From positions 81,793 to 145,792 of the forward strand of contig NZ_AODD01000006.1 in the NCBI RefSeq assembly GCF_000525835.1: DNA of 64,000 nucleotides. The letters are read 5' to 3'. This document shows, piece by piece, positions 9,814 through 20,164 of this stretch. Source of the DNA: Listeria grandensis FSL F6-0971 (GTDB lineage Bacteria > Bacillota > Bacilli > Lactobacillales > Listeriaceae). The position numbers and the translations under genes were made by a program. Under the pieces are notes generated by a model. It saw nothing but the letters and a program-made list of their open reading frames with translations. It was not told the origin of the DNA and ran no database searches. Positions within the stretch are counted from its first letter, which is position 1. The number at the start of each line of letters is the position of its first letter.

Positions 9814-10977
9814 ATGACCAAATTACTCATGGGCGTGACGTCATCGATTAGCCTACAACTTCTCCGAGGACAGTTAGAATACTTTAGCAAACAGGGTTAC
9901 GACATTCATCTGATTTGCTCGCCAAGTGGGGAGATAGATCAGATGCTACCGGAGAATATCACCGTGCATAACGTACGAATGACGCGCGAGATATCACCGT
10001 TTTCTGACCTCTTGTCCTTACTCCGAATTATCATGATCTATTTAAAAGTGAGACCAGATATCACCAACGTATCCACACCAAAAGCAAGTTTGCTCTGCAT
10101 GATAGCAGCATTTCTCACACGTACACCGACACGCATTTATTCGGTGATTGGTCTAAGATTTGAGACTTGCACAGGAAAAAAACGAAAACTATTACACTTC
10201 ATTGAAAAATTAGTTTGTAAACTGAGTACGACATGTCTCGCGGTCAGCCCTAGCTTGAAGGAAGTTTTAGTAGAAGAAAGACTGGCATCGCGAGAGAAAA
10301 TTCGCGTGTTGGGATCTGGGAGCTATAACGGCTTAGACTTAGCGGAATTCCAGTTAGACGCGGCGGAAGTGGCGCGTTTGAAGAAACAATACATGCCTAA
10401 TAAGAAACACAAGGTCATTGGTTATGTAGGACGGTTGACGAAAGATAAAGGCATCGATGATTTGGTGGGCGCTTTTACGGAACTCTCTGAGGAACACGGG
10501 AATCTCACGCTACTCTTAGTTGGTGATTTTGAAGCGGGTGATATGGTTACGCCGCTAACGAAAAAGCGAATCGAGGAGCATCCACATATCGTAAAAACCG
10601 GCTTTGTCCCTAAAACAGCTTCCTATTATCGCCTGATGGACGTGTTTATTTTACCGACCTATCGTGAGGGCTTTGGAAATGTCATTTTAGAGGCGGCGGC
10701 AGCGAATGTCCCTGTGATTACAACGAATGTGACAGGGGCAAAAGATGCAATTATTCCGAATGAAACGGGATTACTGATTGAAGCGGGTCATATAGCGGCT
10801 ATGAAAAAAGCATTGATGACGCTACTGGAAGATAACGAGTTGGCCGAAAAACTTAGCGAAAACGGGAGCATGCGAGTGAGTAGAGAATTTAGATCTGAAA
10901 TTATTTGGCAACAGTTAGATAAGGTGTACAGAGAAACGGAGGTCGATAAGCGAAATGTATACGAAATGGAAAAATAA
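9814..10977 (+). CDS. Glycosyltransferase family 4 (PglA/CapM-like)
   Basis: A 387-residue GT4 enzyme. The N-terminal acceptor domain includes FFSKQG-like and IHLICSPSGEID segments and TNVSTPKASLLCMIAA. The C-terminal domain has GYVGRLTKDKGIDDL and LPTYREGFGNVILEAAA, the EGFGxxxxE donor-site signature. Its position directly before the PglC-like initiating transferase, with a 23-bp overlap, suggests that it adds the second sugar to the lipid-linked first sugar, as PglA does in Campylobacter. That role is inferred from arrangement. Confidence 0.85.
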   Translation: MTKLLMGVTSSISLQLLRGQLEYFSKQGYDIHLICSPSGEIDQMLPENITVHNVRMTREISPFSDLLSLLRIIMIYLKVRPDITNVSTPKASLLCMIAAFLTRTPTRIYSVIGLRFETCTGKKRKLLHFIEKLVCKLSTTCLAVSPSLKEVLVEERLASREKIRVLGSGSYNGLDLAEFQLDAAEVARLKKQYMPNKKHKVIGYVGRLTKDKGIDDLVGAFTELSEEHGNLTLLLVGDFEAGDMVTPLTKKRIEEHPHIVKTGFVPKTASYYRLMDVFILPTYREGFGNVILEAAAANVPVITTNVTGAKDAIIPNETGLLIEAGHIAAMKKALMTLLEDNELAEKLSENGSMRVSREFRSEIIWQQLDKVYRETEVDKRNVYEMEK

Positions 10978-11563
10978 TATGGACCGGTGCATAGCTGTCG
11001 TGATGTTATTGTTGCTAGCGCCCTTGTTAGGAGTTATCGCCTTACTCGTATGGGTGAAATTAGACAGGAAAATCATCTTTTCGCAAGAACGCGTAGGTTT
11101 GCACGAAAAGATTTTCAAGATCTATAAGTTTAAAACGATGACTGATGAACGGGACGCGGAAGGTCAATTATTACCGGATAACGAACGACTTCATCCATTT
11201 GGTAACGCATTACGGAAGCTGAGTTTGGATGAGTTGCCACAATTAATGAATGTTATCAAGGGCGATATGAATTTTATCGGACCACGACCGCTGTTAAAAG
11301 AATACCTTGCTTTTTACTCAGAAGAAGAGAAGAAACGTCACCATACGAAGCCTGGTCTCAGCGGTTGGGCACAAGTGAACGGACGCAATAGTATCAGCTG
11401 GCAGGAGAAGTTTCAATTAGACCTCTATTATGTTGAAAATCAGTCGCTTAAGCTAGATATGCTCATCTACAAAAAAACGATGTTGAAAGTGATTCGTCGA
11501 GAAGATGTGAATACGTCAGAGCAAGTGACAATGGAAAGGTTGGACGAGATTAAACATGCTTAA
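10955..11563 (+). CDS. PglC-like undecaprenyl-phosphate sugar phosphotransferase
   Basis: A 202-residue initiating sugar transferase. It has a single N-terminal membrane segment (about 12-34, AVVMLLLLAPLLGVIALL) followed by the catalytic core: FSQERVG, YKFKTM, the LSLDELPQL motif with the DE pair, IGPRPLL and PGLSGWAQVNGRN. This short form, lacking the extra N-terminal helices of WcaJ/WbaP, is the PglC type that moves a phospho-amino-sugar, often diacetylbacillosamine, onto undecaprenyl phosphate. It overlaps the preceding glycosyltransferase by 23 bp and the aminotransferase by 8 bp. Confidence 0.9.
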   Translation: MYTKWKNNMDRCIAVVMLLLLAPLLGVIALLVWVKLDRKIIFSQERVGLHEKIFKIYKFKTMTDERDAEGQLLPDNERLHPFGNALRKLSLDELPQLMNVIKGDMNFIGPRPLLKEYLAFYSEEEKKRHHTKPGLSGWAQVNGRNSISWQEKFQLDLYYVENQSLKLDMLIYKKTMLKVIRREDVNTSEQVTMERLDEIKHA

Positions 11564-12704
11564 AACAAAAAAGATGATTCCGTTAGCAGTGCCTCACATG
11601 AGTGGTATGGAAGAGAAATATATTCAGAAGGCTTTTCAGGAAAATTGGATTGCACCATTGGGCTCGAATGTAGACGGCTTTGAAGCAAGCATCGCATCCT
11701 ATAATCACGTTTCAGAGTCAGCGGTTGTTTCTTCTGGAACAGCAGCCATCCATTTAGCGCTTCAACTCTTAGGTGTTGGTGCCGGAGATACAGTATTTTG
11801 TTCCACCTTTACGTTTGTTGCTAGTATCAACCCAGCGTTGTACTTAGGTGCCAAACCAGTATTTATCGATTCGGAGCAAGAGACGTGGTGCATGTCCCCA
11901 TTTGCTCTCAAAACAGCACTAGAAGACGCGCGAAAAAAGAACCAACTACCAAAAGCAATCATCGTTGTTCATATATACGGGCAGTCCGCTAAAATGGATG
12001 AAATCATCGCTTTGGCTAAGGAGTATGGTGTTCCAGTCGTAGAAGATGCGGCGGAGTCACTTGGAGGCACATATCGAAATGCCCCGCTTGGAACGCTTGG
12101 TGACTTTGGTATTTTCTCTTTTAATGGGAATAAAATCATTACGACATCGGGTGGTGGTGCTTTAGTGGCTAAGCAACCGGAGAAAATCGCAGAAGCCCGC
12201 TTTTTAGCTAGTCAGTCGAAAGAAGATGCGCCGTATTATTTACATCACCAAGTTGGCTATAATTATCGCTTGAGCAATGTGCTTGCTGGGATTGGTATCG
12301 CTCAAATGGACGTTTTGAATGATCGGGTGGCTAAAAAACAGGAGATATTTGCAACCTATGAAAAAGGATTAGCAGATGTTCCGAGTGTAGTCATGATGCC
12401 AGAATTGGATGTAGCAAAAGGAAATCGCTGGCTTTCGACCATGACATTTTGTGTAGACACGGTTGGGAAAACGCCAGAAGATGTAATGGAATTATTGAAG
12501 GCACGAGGTATTGATAGTCGCTTATTGTGGAAGCCAATGCATCATCAACCACTTTTCCAAGATGCGCTATTTTATGCGGATGGAGCAGGAGATGTGGCGA
12601 CAAAGTTGTACGAAACAGGATTATGCCTTCCATCCAGTACGCAGATGACGCAAGAAGAACAGGAATACGTGATCGATACAGTAAAGGAAATACTCATCAA
12701 ATAA
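11556..12704 (+). CDS. PglE/DegT-type UDP-4-amino sugar aminotransferase
   Basis: A 382-residue PLP enzyme of the DegT/DnrJ/EryC1 family. The PLP lysine is about K193 in SFNGNKIITTSGGG, and VEDAAESLGG carries the conserved Asp that contacts PLP nitrogen. The N-terminus (PLAVPHMSGMEEKYI... FQENWIAPLG) resembles PglE and related enzymes that aminate UDP-4-keto-6-deoxy-GlcNAc using glutamate. With PglF upstream and the PglD-type domain at the operon end it completes a bacillosamine-type pathway. A different 4-amino sugar is possible. Confidence 0.87.
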   Translation: MLKTKKMIPLAVPHMSGMEEKYIQKAFQENWIAPLGSNVDGFEASIASYNHVSESAVVSSGTAAIHLALQLLGVGAGDTVFCSTFTFVASINPALYLGAKPVFIDSEQETWCMSPFALKTALEDARKKNQLPKAIIVVHIYGQSAKMDEIIALAKEYGVPVVEDAAESLGGTYRNAPLGTLGDFGIFSFNGNKIITTSGGGALVAKQPEKIAEARFLASQSKEDAPYYLHHQVGYNYRLSNVLAGIGIAQMDVLNDRVAKKQEIFATYEKGLADVPSVVMMPELDVAKGNRWLSTMTFCVDTVGKTPEDVMELLKARGIDSRLLWKPMHHQPLFQDALFYADGAGDVATKLYETGLCLPSSTQMTQEEQEYVIDTVKEILIK

Positions 12705-12726
12705 TTTGAAGGATGTATGAATAAAT

Positions 12727-14147
12727 ATGCCAATAAAAATTCCTAAACAATTCTACGTTATTGCAGTCAATGTTATCATGTTAGCCATCGGTGGTTTTGT
12801 CACTTTTTATGTGGCAGGTAATACCAATGGGAGTGGTTATGATCGACTCTATTTATTACCATTGACGTTTACGGTCAGCTTCTTGTTCGTCTTTTCGCGA
12901 ATTTTATTTCAGCGATTTAAAGTATTTATCATTGTGTTTACGGGGATTGGATTTGCTAGGTTTGTCGTGTTACCTTATTTTATCGTATTTAATGATTATT
13001 ACGGAGGCAGATCACCAGAACCACCGCTTGCAGGCTCGATGGAAACCGCGATTTATTTGAGCTGATTGTCGTGACGATTGTCATTGGGATACTTGATTAT
13101 TTGCAAAATAAGAAATACAAACCGAGAAATACGCAGCAACCGTTTGATGAAACGAAAAGCTATTTTGGTTATATGGTATTTATTGTCGTGGCTATTGTTG
13201 CGGCGCTTGGAATACCGAACGTGATTTCATCCATTAGCTTCTTTATTCCGAAACCGGATTTGGTGGATGTGATGGAAGATAGTAATGTGATGGTTATGCT
13301 TGGTGGCTATATGTTTATTTTAGCGAAGCAGCTTGTTTTCATTATGGTTACGTGGTGGGCGCATAAGAGACATCAGGCAACAAGTCAGTTACTCTATGTG
13401 TGGATTGCGATAGGTGCTTTATTTGCTAATATTGGTATATTTATCGGTACGAATCGTTCAGATATTGTGTTAGTTGCGATTGTTAGTTTAGTGACATTTC
13501 GTTTGTTGTTTCCGAAGTATTTTAAACTCGTTGTGCTCCTTGTTGTCGGTATGCTCGTTGGAATTCTTTTGATTATGAGTACGGTGCGAAATATTGCCTC
13601 AATATCTGGTGGCACGAGTGGGGTTACGGATTTTACGGATAATTTACAAGTGTATTTTGGCGGACCGTATAATGTGGCGATGGCGCTTGAAACGAAGCTG
13701 ATTTACCCGGAATCGCAAAATTGGAGTGTGCTGTTTTTCGATATTTTCAGACCGATGATTGGGGTGAATATGTTGGTGAAAGATTTGCCGTTTGAGTATT
13801 CGAATATTTTCTTTAATCAACGCTATTTCTATTCGGATCATGCGACGCAAATTTTGCCAATGATTGGGCAAGGGAACTTGTTTTTCGGTTATTTATTGTC
13901 GCCGCTATTATCTGTGTTAGTGGTGTGTCTAGCGTATTTCATTCAATCGAAAATTGATCAGACGCGTTCTATCGAGATGTTCTATTTTCTTACACTAGTT
14001 TGTACGCGAATGGGGATGTTGATGGGGCAGAACACGATGAATATTATCAATGATTTGAGTTATAACTTGGCGCTGTTTTTAATTGTGTACTATGTGAACC
14101 GCAAAATTGTTTACAAGAAACGTTTAGGAGATGTTCATTATGAATAA
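12727..14147 (+). pseudogene. Wzy-like oligosaccharide repeat-unit polymerase (one base missing near 13060)
   Basis: A polytopic membrane protein of about 473 residues once one frame break is repaired. The first frame (12727-13065) ends at TGA just after ATTTATTTGAGC; adding one G to give TTGGAG at about 13059-13060 reads through into the frame that continues to 14147. The product is a chain of hydrophobic helices with a large loop containing SGGTSGVTDFTD and FGGPYNVAMAL, typical of O-antigen/EPS ligase-polymerase proteins (oligosaccharide repeat unit polymerase). It would join exported repeat units on the outer face of the membrane. The break is a single missing base, as elsewhere in this window an indel, so the gene is probably intact. 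Confidence 0.75.
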
Positions 14148-14667
14148 GAAAAAATTGTTTTTCCGATATGTTTTGCCAATGCACTGTATTCAATTATTGA
14201 CTGCGTGGATGCCGAATACAGATATCACGACGAAAATTCGTGGCCGGTTGATGCGTCCGTTTTTCAAGCAATGTGGGTCTAATTTTCGGATTGGAACGCG
14301 GGTTATTATTAATCGACCGGATTTGATTAGTATTGGTGATAATGTGTATATTGCGCACCAATGTTATTTGAACGGTACGGGCGGTTTGAAGATTGAGCGG
14401 AATGTTTCGGTTGGGCCGATGTGCGTGATTGTGACATCGAAACATGTGTATCAAAATGGTGCGGTTTCGATGGATTCTAAGGCAAGCCGTGTTGTGATAG
14501 GAGAAGGTTCGTGGCTTGCGAGTCATGCGGTGATTAATGCGGGAGTCACGGTGGCGGAAGGGACGACTGTTGGGGCGAACGCGGTGGTAACGAAGAACTT
14601 CGAGCCGCATACGATTATTGGTGGGGTGCCTGCTCGTGTGATTCGCACGCAGGAAACGTCGCTATGA
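14140..14667 (+). CDS. Left-handed beta-helix acyltransferase (WcaF/LacA-like)
   Basis: A 175-residue hexapeptide-repeat O-acetyltransferase. ATG 14140 is chosen because AGGAG at 14125-14129 is about 10 bp upstream; the ATG at 14131 is too close. The body shows successive hexads (IGTRVIINRPDLISIGDNVYIA) with the loop SKHVYQNG holding the probable catalytic His, and ends GANAVVTKNFEPHTIIGGVPARVI, the usual end of maltose-acetyltransferase-like enzymes. It probably acetylates a sugar of the polymer. It overlaps the polymerase 3' end by 8 bp and the flippase start by 4 bp. Confidence 0.85.
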   Translation: MNKKKLFFRYVLPMHCIQLLTAWMPNTDITTKIRGRLMRPFFKQCGSNFRIGTRVIINRPDLISIGDNVYIAHQCYLNGTGGLKIERNVSVGPMCVIVTSKHVYQNGAVSMDSKASRVVIGEGSWLASHAVINAGVTVAEGTTVGANAVVTKNFEPHTIIGGVPARVIRTQETSL

Positions 14668-16553
14668 GTTTTGCCGCGCGAATGTTCAATAATGCGTTCT
14701 TCCTAACCTTTGTTAAAAAGGGGTTTGTCGTTCTGAATGGCATCATTAGTTTGATGCTGGTGGCTAGATACTTTGGACCTGCGATGCGTGGGGAATATAT
14801 GTTTATCGTCAATGTGGTGATTGTGGGGACGACGATTCTGAATTTAGGTATTTCACTCATTTACCCGCATTTTAGAAAACAAGATAAGCGTGCGAAAAAT
14901 CTTTTTGTGAGCTATTCGTTTCTTCAATTTTTTCTGTATTTGCTTGTTTCTTTGCTGATTCTGATCTTCACGAAGAATGTGATTTTAGGTATCAGTGCGT
15001 TGCTGATTAGTGTGAATGTGTTGAATCTGCCAGTGACACAGATTAATCTAGTAGAAAATTTGAAGCAGCAGTCGATGATTATTATTATTTCATCGCTAAT
15101 CAATACGGCTTTGATTACTCTCGCTTTTTTTCTGACGAGTGAAAATTTGTATCTGATTTTGATTATTTTCGGATTGAAAAGCTATGTATCGATGGTCTTT
15201 TCTTTAGCGTCGTTGTGGGATAAGGATTTTAAGTTTACGATTGTTCCTGTCAAATATAAGAAGATGACAGCACTCGCGTTTCTTCCGTTGTTAACCTCTT
15301 TTTTGATCGCGATTAATTACCAAGCAGATATTATTATTTTGAAAATGATGTCCGTTGATTTTTATCATATTGGGTTGTACAGTACGGGTGTGGCGCTTGC
15401 GGAGTATTCGTGGATGATTCCGGATATTTTTAAAGAGGTTATGTTTCATCATAATGCACGTAAAGATGATGTGAAGCGGATGACGTTTTCGATTCGGTTA
15501 GGTTTCACGGCGGTTGTTTCCGTTGCGATTCTGGTCATTGCTTTTGGGAAGCCGATATTGGGATTCTTATTTGGAGCTGATTTTGTAGCGGCGTATCCGA
15601 TTGTCGTGTGGATGTTTTTGGCGGTTCCTTTTATGGTCTATACGAAAATTATTGGGACGCTGTTTTCGGCAAATGGTGGGTGGCGTTTTTACTTCATCAC
15701 CTTGCTTATTAGTGTGCTACTGAATATCGGCTTGAACGTGGCGCTCATTCCATCTTTTCATATTTATGGTTCTGCGTTTGCTTCGGTGATCTCGTATGCT
15801 TTTTGTGGTGTAACGATGTTGCTTTGGTTTAAGCGGAAATATAAAGTGCCGTTTCGGGATGTATTGTTTGTGAAATGGGAGGACATGCAGAAAGTGATGC
15901 CATTTTTATTTAGGAAAAAAGCATCGTCGGTGGAATCGCTTATTATAATTGGCGACGGCGGGCATAGTAAAATGGTTCAGAATATCGTTCGGGAGAGTGG
16001 GACGTATCGGCTGACGGAGGTATGGGATGATAAACATCGTGAACCTGTGGCGCGAGACGGGATTATCTACACAGCGTTGGATGAAAAATTGCAGGGCTTG
16101 ACGCAAATGAATGAGGATGTTGTCTTTTTTGTAGCGATTGGTGATAATGAAATTCGGAAAAAAATCGCTCGAACCTTGGCTTTAGCTGGGAGAAAATTTG
16201 CGGTGATTGTTCATCCGACGGCGTTTGTCGAAGCAACGGTGGAAATTGGCGAAGGTAGCTTAGTCATGGCTGGATCGATTGTTCAGGCGAATACGGTGCT
16301 TGGAAAACATGTGATTGTAAACAGTGGCGCGACTGTAGAACATGACATTTCGGTTGGGAATTTTGTTCATTTTGCTCCTGGAAGTGTTGTGACTGGCGGA
16401 TGTACAGTGGCGGATAGCGTGTTAATTGGTGCTGGGAGTGTTGTGGTGCCAAATATAAGTATTGGAGCGAATGCCGTTGTTCGTGCAGGAAGTACACTGA
16501 CGCGTAATATCGAGGCAAATACGTTAGAATATAGCAGAAAAAAGACCGAATAG
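14664..16553 (+). CDS. Wzx flippase fused to PglD-type sugar acetyltransferase
   Basis: A 629-residue two-part protein. Residues 1 to about 410 are a polytopic Wzx/MATE-like polysaccharide flippase with repeated membrane helices (for example FLPLLTSFLIAINYQADIII). After a short linker (VKWEDMQKVMPFLFRKKAS), residues 425-629 are a complete NeuD/PglD-type acetyltransferase: Rossmann-like start SLIIIGDGGHSKMV, then hexapeptide repeats with NSGATVEHD, where E and H match the catalytic pair of PglD. The C-terminal domain would N-acetylate the 4-amino sugar made by the PglE-like enzyme, while the N-terminal domain would flip the lipid-linked unit. There is no stop or start codon between the two parts with a good ribosome site. 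An error-generated fusion is possible given nearby indels, but both parts are full length. Confidence 0.85.
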   Translation: MSFAARMFNNAFFLTFVKKGFVVLNGIISLMLVARYFGPAMRGEYMFIVNVVIVGTTILNLGISLIYPHFRKQDKRAKNLFVSYSFLQFFLYLLVSLLILIFTKNVILGISALLISVNVLNLPVTQINLVENLKQQSMIIIISSLINTALITLAFFLTSENLYLILIIFGLKSYVSMVFSLASLWDKDFKFTIVPVKYKKMTALAFLPLLTSFLIAINYQADIIILKMMSVDFYHIGLYSTGVALAEYSWMIPDIFKEVMFHHNARKDDVKRMTFSIRLGFTAVVSVAILVIAFGKPILGFLFGADFVAAYPIVVWMFLAVPFMVYTKIIGTLFSANGGWRFYFITLLISVLLNIGLNVALIPSFHIYGSAFASVISYAFCGVTMLLWFKRKYKVPFRDVLFVKWEDMQKVMPFLFRKKASSVESLIIIGDGGHSKMVQNIVRESGTYRLTEVWDDKHREPVARDGIIYTALDEKLQGLTQMNEDVVFFVAIGDNEIRKKIARTLALAGRKFAVIVHPTAFVEATVEIGEGSLVMAGSIVQANTVLGKHVIVNSGATVEHDISVGNFVHFAPGSVVTGGCTVADSVLIGAGSVVVPNISIGANAVVRAGSTLTRNIEANTLEYSRKKTE

Positions 16554-16588
16554 TGAGGGAAGTAGCCCATCCTAATTCGGTCTTTTCG
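16542..16588. terminator. Bidirectional terminator between EPS operon and gdhA
   Basis: AAAAGACCGAAT pairs with ATTCGGTCTTTT around a loop of about 23 bases. The A run on one side and T run on the other let it serve both converging genes. Confidence 0.88.
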
Positions 16589-16592
16589 TTGT

Positions 16593-18026
<1,434 letters not shown>

Positions 18027-18060
18027 TCAAATGTTCACTTTTCTTTTATTTCGAGTTGCT

Positions 18061-18092
18061 AGCCTTCGAAAAATTCACTTATAATGTTAGTT
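18061..18092 (+). promoter_or_regulatory. Divergent promoter region between gdhA and the dioxygenase gene
   Basis: The 256-bp gap between gdhA and the next gene contains TATAAT at about 18080 with a poor -35 (TTGCTA, 18-bp spacing) pointing to the dioxygenase, and on the other strand TTGACG upstream of a weak CATTAT. These are plausible but weak assignments. Confidence 0.35.
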
Positions 18093-18222
18093 TACATGAA
18101 AAACGTCAAGTATACAAGGTAAAAAAACGACTTTTCTGATTTTTTTAACAAGGTGCGCAATTTATAAACGCTTTCTTTGAGTGGCTTCGGAATGTTACAA
18201 TGAGAGGGAGTTTTGAAAAGAA

Positions 18223-19023
18223 ATGAGGGAATGGATAGTGTACAAAAATGATATGTTAGAAAAGGGCTTTATTCGGTTTGATGCAGGGGCGGATATTGGT
18301 CGTTTATATAAGAAGGATGCGGCTTGGATTGCGGAACAGTTTGCTGAGATTGAGCAGGCTTTTGAGGATTTGCCGGTCGATGTTTATGCAGCTGGACTTC
18401 ATCGTTATCGCCGTTTTTCGCGTGCGGTTATTTTGCCGTGGTCGAATCAGGTGGAATGGTTGCCGGCGATGGTGAATGAGGATGGGGAAGCGGTTGCGGA
18501 GTATTTTCAGGGTTCGTTTAATCCAGAGTTTAAGGACGCGTATCGTAGTTTTCCGATGTTGCAGCAGGAGATGCTTGAAAATGAGCTTTTGAAGCGGATT
18601 ATTCAGTTTGATTTTGCGCAGACGTATTGGGAGGCGCGGGATATGGTGATGCCGGTGAATGTGGGCGTGCATTTTGTGAAGTTGAAGGTGGAGCGTGATG
18701 GGGACGAGGCGGTTTCGTCGCCGAATTGTTTGCATCGGGATGGTGAGCCGTTTACGTTTGCGCATTTGGTGAAGCGCCGGAATGTCGTTGGAGGTCAGAA
18801 TGTGATTGCGACGGTAGATGATGTGGATCAGTTCCCGCAAGATATTGATGAGGGGCATATTTTTGCGGATTTTGCGTTGACGAAAGGTTTGGAGTCTTAC
18901 GGGGTTGCGGATGTGGCGGTGAGCCATTATGTGAGTGCGGTTCGTAAAGGGAGTGGCGACGAGGCTGGAGAACGGTCGATGATTTTGATTGATTATCAGC
19001 CGACTGTTGTGAAGCCGCTTTGA
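18223..19023 (+). CDS. 2OG-Fe(II) dioxygenase family protein (amino-acid hydroxylase-like)
   Basis: A 266-residue protein resembling the 2OG-Fe dioxygenase family that includes Bacillus L-isoleucine 4-hydroxylase and the biofilm-related BsmA. The iron-binding facial triad is visible as H171-R-D173 in NCLHRDGEPF and a distal H235 in VAVSHYVSAV; R251 in GERSMILIDY would bind 2-oxoglutarate. The region FAHLVKRRNVVGGQN between them is typical of the family. Known members hydroxylate free L-amino acids, so a similar reaction is likely, but the substrate cannot be read from sequence. Start is uncertain: GTG 18238 or ATG 18253 are alternatives. Two small genes follow on the same strand. Confidence 0.8.
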   Translation: MREWIVYKNDMLEKGFIRFDAGADIGRLYKKDAAWIAEQFAEIEQAFEDLPVDVYAAGLHRYRRFSRAVILPWSNQVEWLPAMVNEDGEAVAEYFQGSFNPEFKDAYRSFPMLQQEMLENELLKRIIQFDFAQTYWEARDMVMPVNVGVHFVKLKVERDGDEAVSSPNCLHRDGEPFTFAHLVKRRNVVGGQNVIATVDDVDQFPQDIDEGHIFADFALTKGLESYGVADVAVSHYVSAVRKGSGDEAGERSMILIDYQPTVVKPL

Positions 19024-19056
19024 TTGGTTAAAAACATAAAAAGGGAGACAGAGGAT

Positions 19057-19386
19057 ATGGAGAATAAGCATGCTTGGATTATTGGGATTTGTGTGATTGT
19101 AGCTGGGATGATGATTGGAAATGGTGTTGTTACTGGTTCGGAAGATAGCCCAACTCCAATCGAGCTGTCGGATGATGGAGCGTCTATAGGTGTTAATATA
19201 GAAAATTCGGATACGACATTGTTGGATGAGGATGGTTTGATGTCTTACTTGGGCATTGATGAAAAAGAGATGAAACGACTGCAAAAGGTTGGGGATTTGC
19301 CTAGTATTACTATTGATGGTTATATGTATTATCCAAAGACAGGATTAGATAGATGGGTTGAGGAGAATACGGGGAAAACTTTCTAG
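19057..19386 (+). CDS. Small membrane protein with excisionase-like winged helix
   Basis: A 109-residue protein starting at ATG 19057, after a GGGAGA/GAGGA site. Residues 5-23 (WIIGICVIVAGMMIGNGVV) form one membrane segment or uncleaved signal. After an acidic spacer, the C-terminal 50 residues (DEDGLMSYLGIDEKEMKRL... YYPKTGLDRWVEE) resemble the excisionase/MerR-type helix-turn-helix fold used in many small DNA-binding proteins. The combination of a membrane helix with a DNA-binding-like fold is unusual; the fold could instead serve protein contacts on the outside of the cell. Function is unknown. Confidence 0.65.
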   Translation: MENKHAWIIGICVIVAGMMIGNGVVTGSEDSPTPIELSDDGASIGVNIENSDTTLLDEDGLMSYLGIDEKEMKRLQKVGDLPSITIDGYMYYPKTGLDRWVEENTGKTF

Positions 19387-19414
19387 GTAGATAGAGTTAG
19401 GTAAGGATGTGAGC

Positions 19415-19621
19415 ATGGATATGAATCGATTATATGCCTCCAAATTAAATCTGGTTGTGTTGACATTAATGTGGGCGTTACTGCTGATATTGAATTTAAT
19501 CAATTATGTAAATACGAAATCAGGGTTGGTTTTGATAGTTGTTATTGTTGCAGCGGTGGGGTTGGTGTTGAATTTTGTGTTCTACTTTGTGGCTAGTAGG
19601 AGAAAGAGGGAGAAGTTTTAG
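19415..19621 (+). CDS. Small two-helix membrane protein
   Basis: A 68-residue protein from ATG 19415 (AAGGA about 9 bp upstream; a GTG at 19409 is the alternative). Two hydrophobic segments, about residues 12-30 and 38-60, are followed by a basic tail RRKREKF, which predicts the C-terminus inside. No family is recognised. It follows the winged-helix gene by 28 bp and is probably co-transcribed. Confidence 0.55.
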   Translation: MDMNRLYASKLNLVVLTLMWALLLILNLINYVNTKSGLVLIVVIVAAVGLVLNFVFYFVASRRKREKF

Positions 19622-19681
19622 AGAAGGGGAGCGTAATTGGTTTGTAGTCATTTCTGTGTGGGCTTGATTCATGGTTCGGCG

Positions 19682-19769
19682 CATAAGAACCACTGGGGGA
19701 TTACTTGCTCACTGCGTTCGCATGCATATTGTGGTTCTAATTCAGCATAGTACGCTTCATAAGAACCAC
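19682..19769 (-). repeat. Copy 1 of a dispersed ~90-bp hairpin element
   Basis: Read on the minus strand this begins GTGGTTCTTATGAAGCG and ends GTGGTTCTTATG, with GTGGTTCT pairing with AGAACCAC 28 bases later. It is homologous over its whole length to the elements at 40033-40122 and 40363-40437 and partly to 40173-40215. The rest of the gene-free stretch 19622-20164 holds only a small hairpin (GAAGCA/TGCTTC at about 19884-19905) and nothing else recognisable. Confidence 0.75.
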
Positions 19770-20164
19770 AACAAAACACACGCGGGGGAACCGCATGTGC
19801 AAGTAGGGAGTTTTAGGAGTGTGTGGGACGACGATATAAAAGGGATATCAGGGAAATTTTATGGTATAGGATGTATTCACCACAAGAAGCAAAGCGAGTA
19901 ATGCTTCTCATTTTGAATAAGAAATGGGTTTTCTTTTGAAGCGTGTATTAGAACTTGAAAAGAGAACTCATTTTTATTTATCGTCGTCGCCACATCATCT
20001 TGGGGAAAAGATGATTTGCTCCAATAAGTTAAGTATATCTCGAATAGTAATCTTAAAACATCGCTTTGTCTTACATTATGAAACTGAAAAGTGACAGTTT
20101 TGTCAGGTTCGATAAGCTTGATTAGAATGTGATGAGAGTAGGGTTAAGCGCGTGTTAGAATATA

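Noticed and set aside
12727..14147. Two separate membrane-protein genes (12727-13065 and 13071-14147)
   Set aside because: The parts are 5 bp apart, the second lacks a start site and an N-terminal region, and one added base fuses them into a normal-length polymerase.
18304..19284. Antisense frame of 326 codons opposite the dioxygenase gene
   Set aside because: Its product is rich in His, Arg and Ile with no recognisable domain; the plus-strand frame has conserved catalytic residues.
19671..19901. A 76-codon frame covering hairpin element copy 1
   Set aside because: It lies over the dispersed repeat, has no ribosome site and does not resemble a protein; the homologous DNA at 40033 does not keep the frame.
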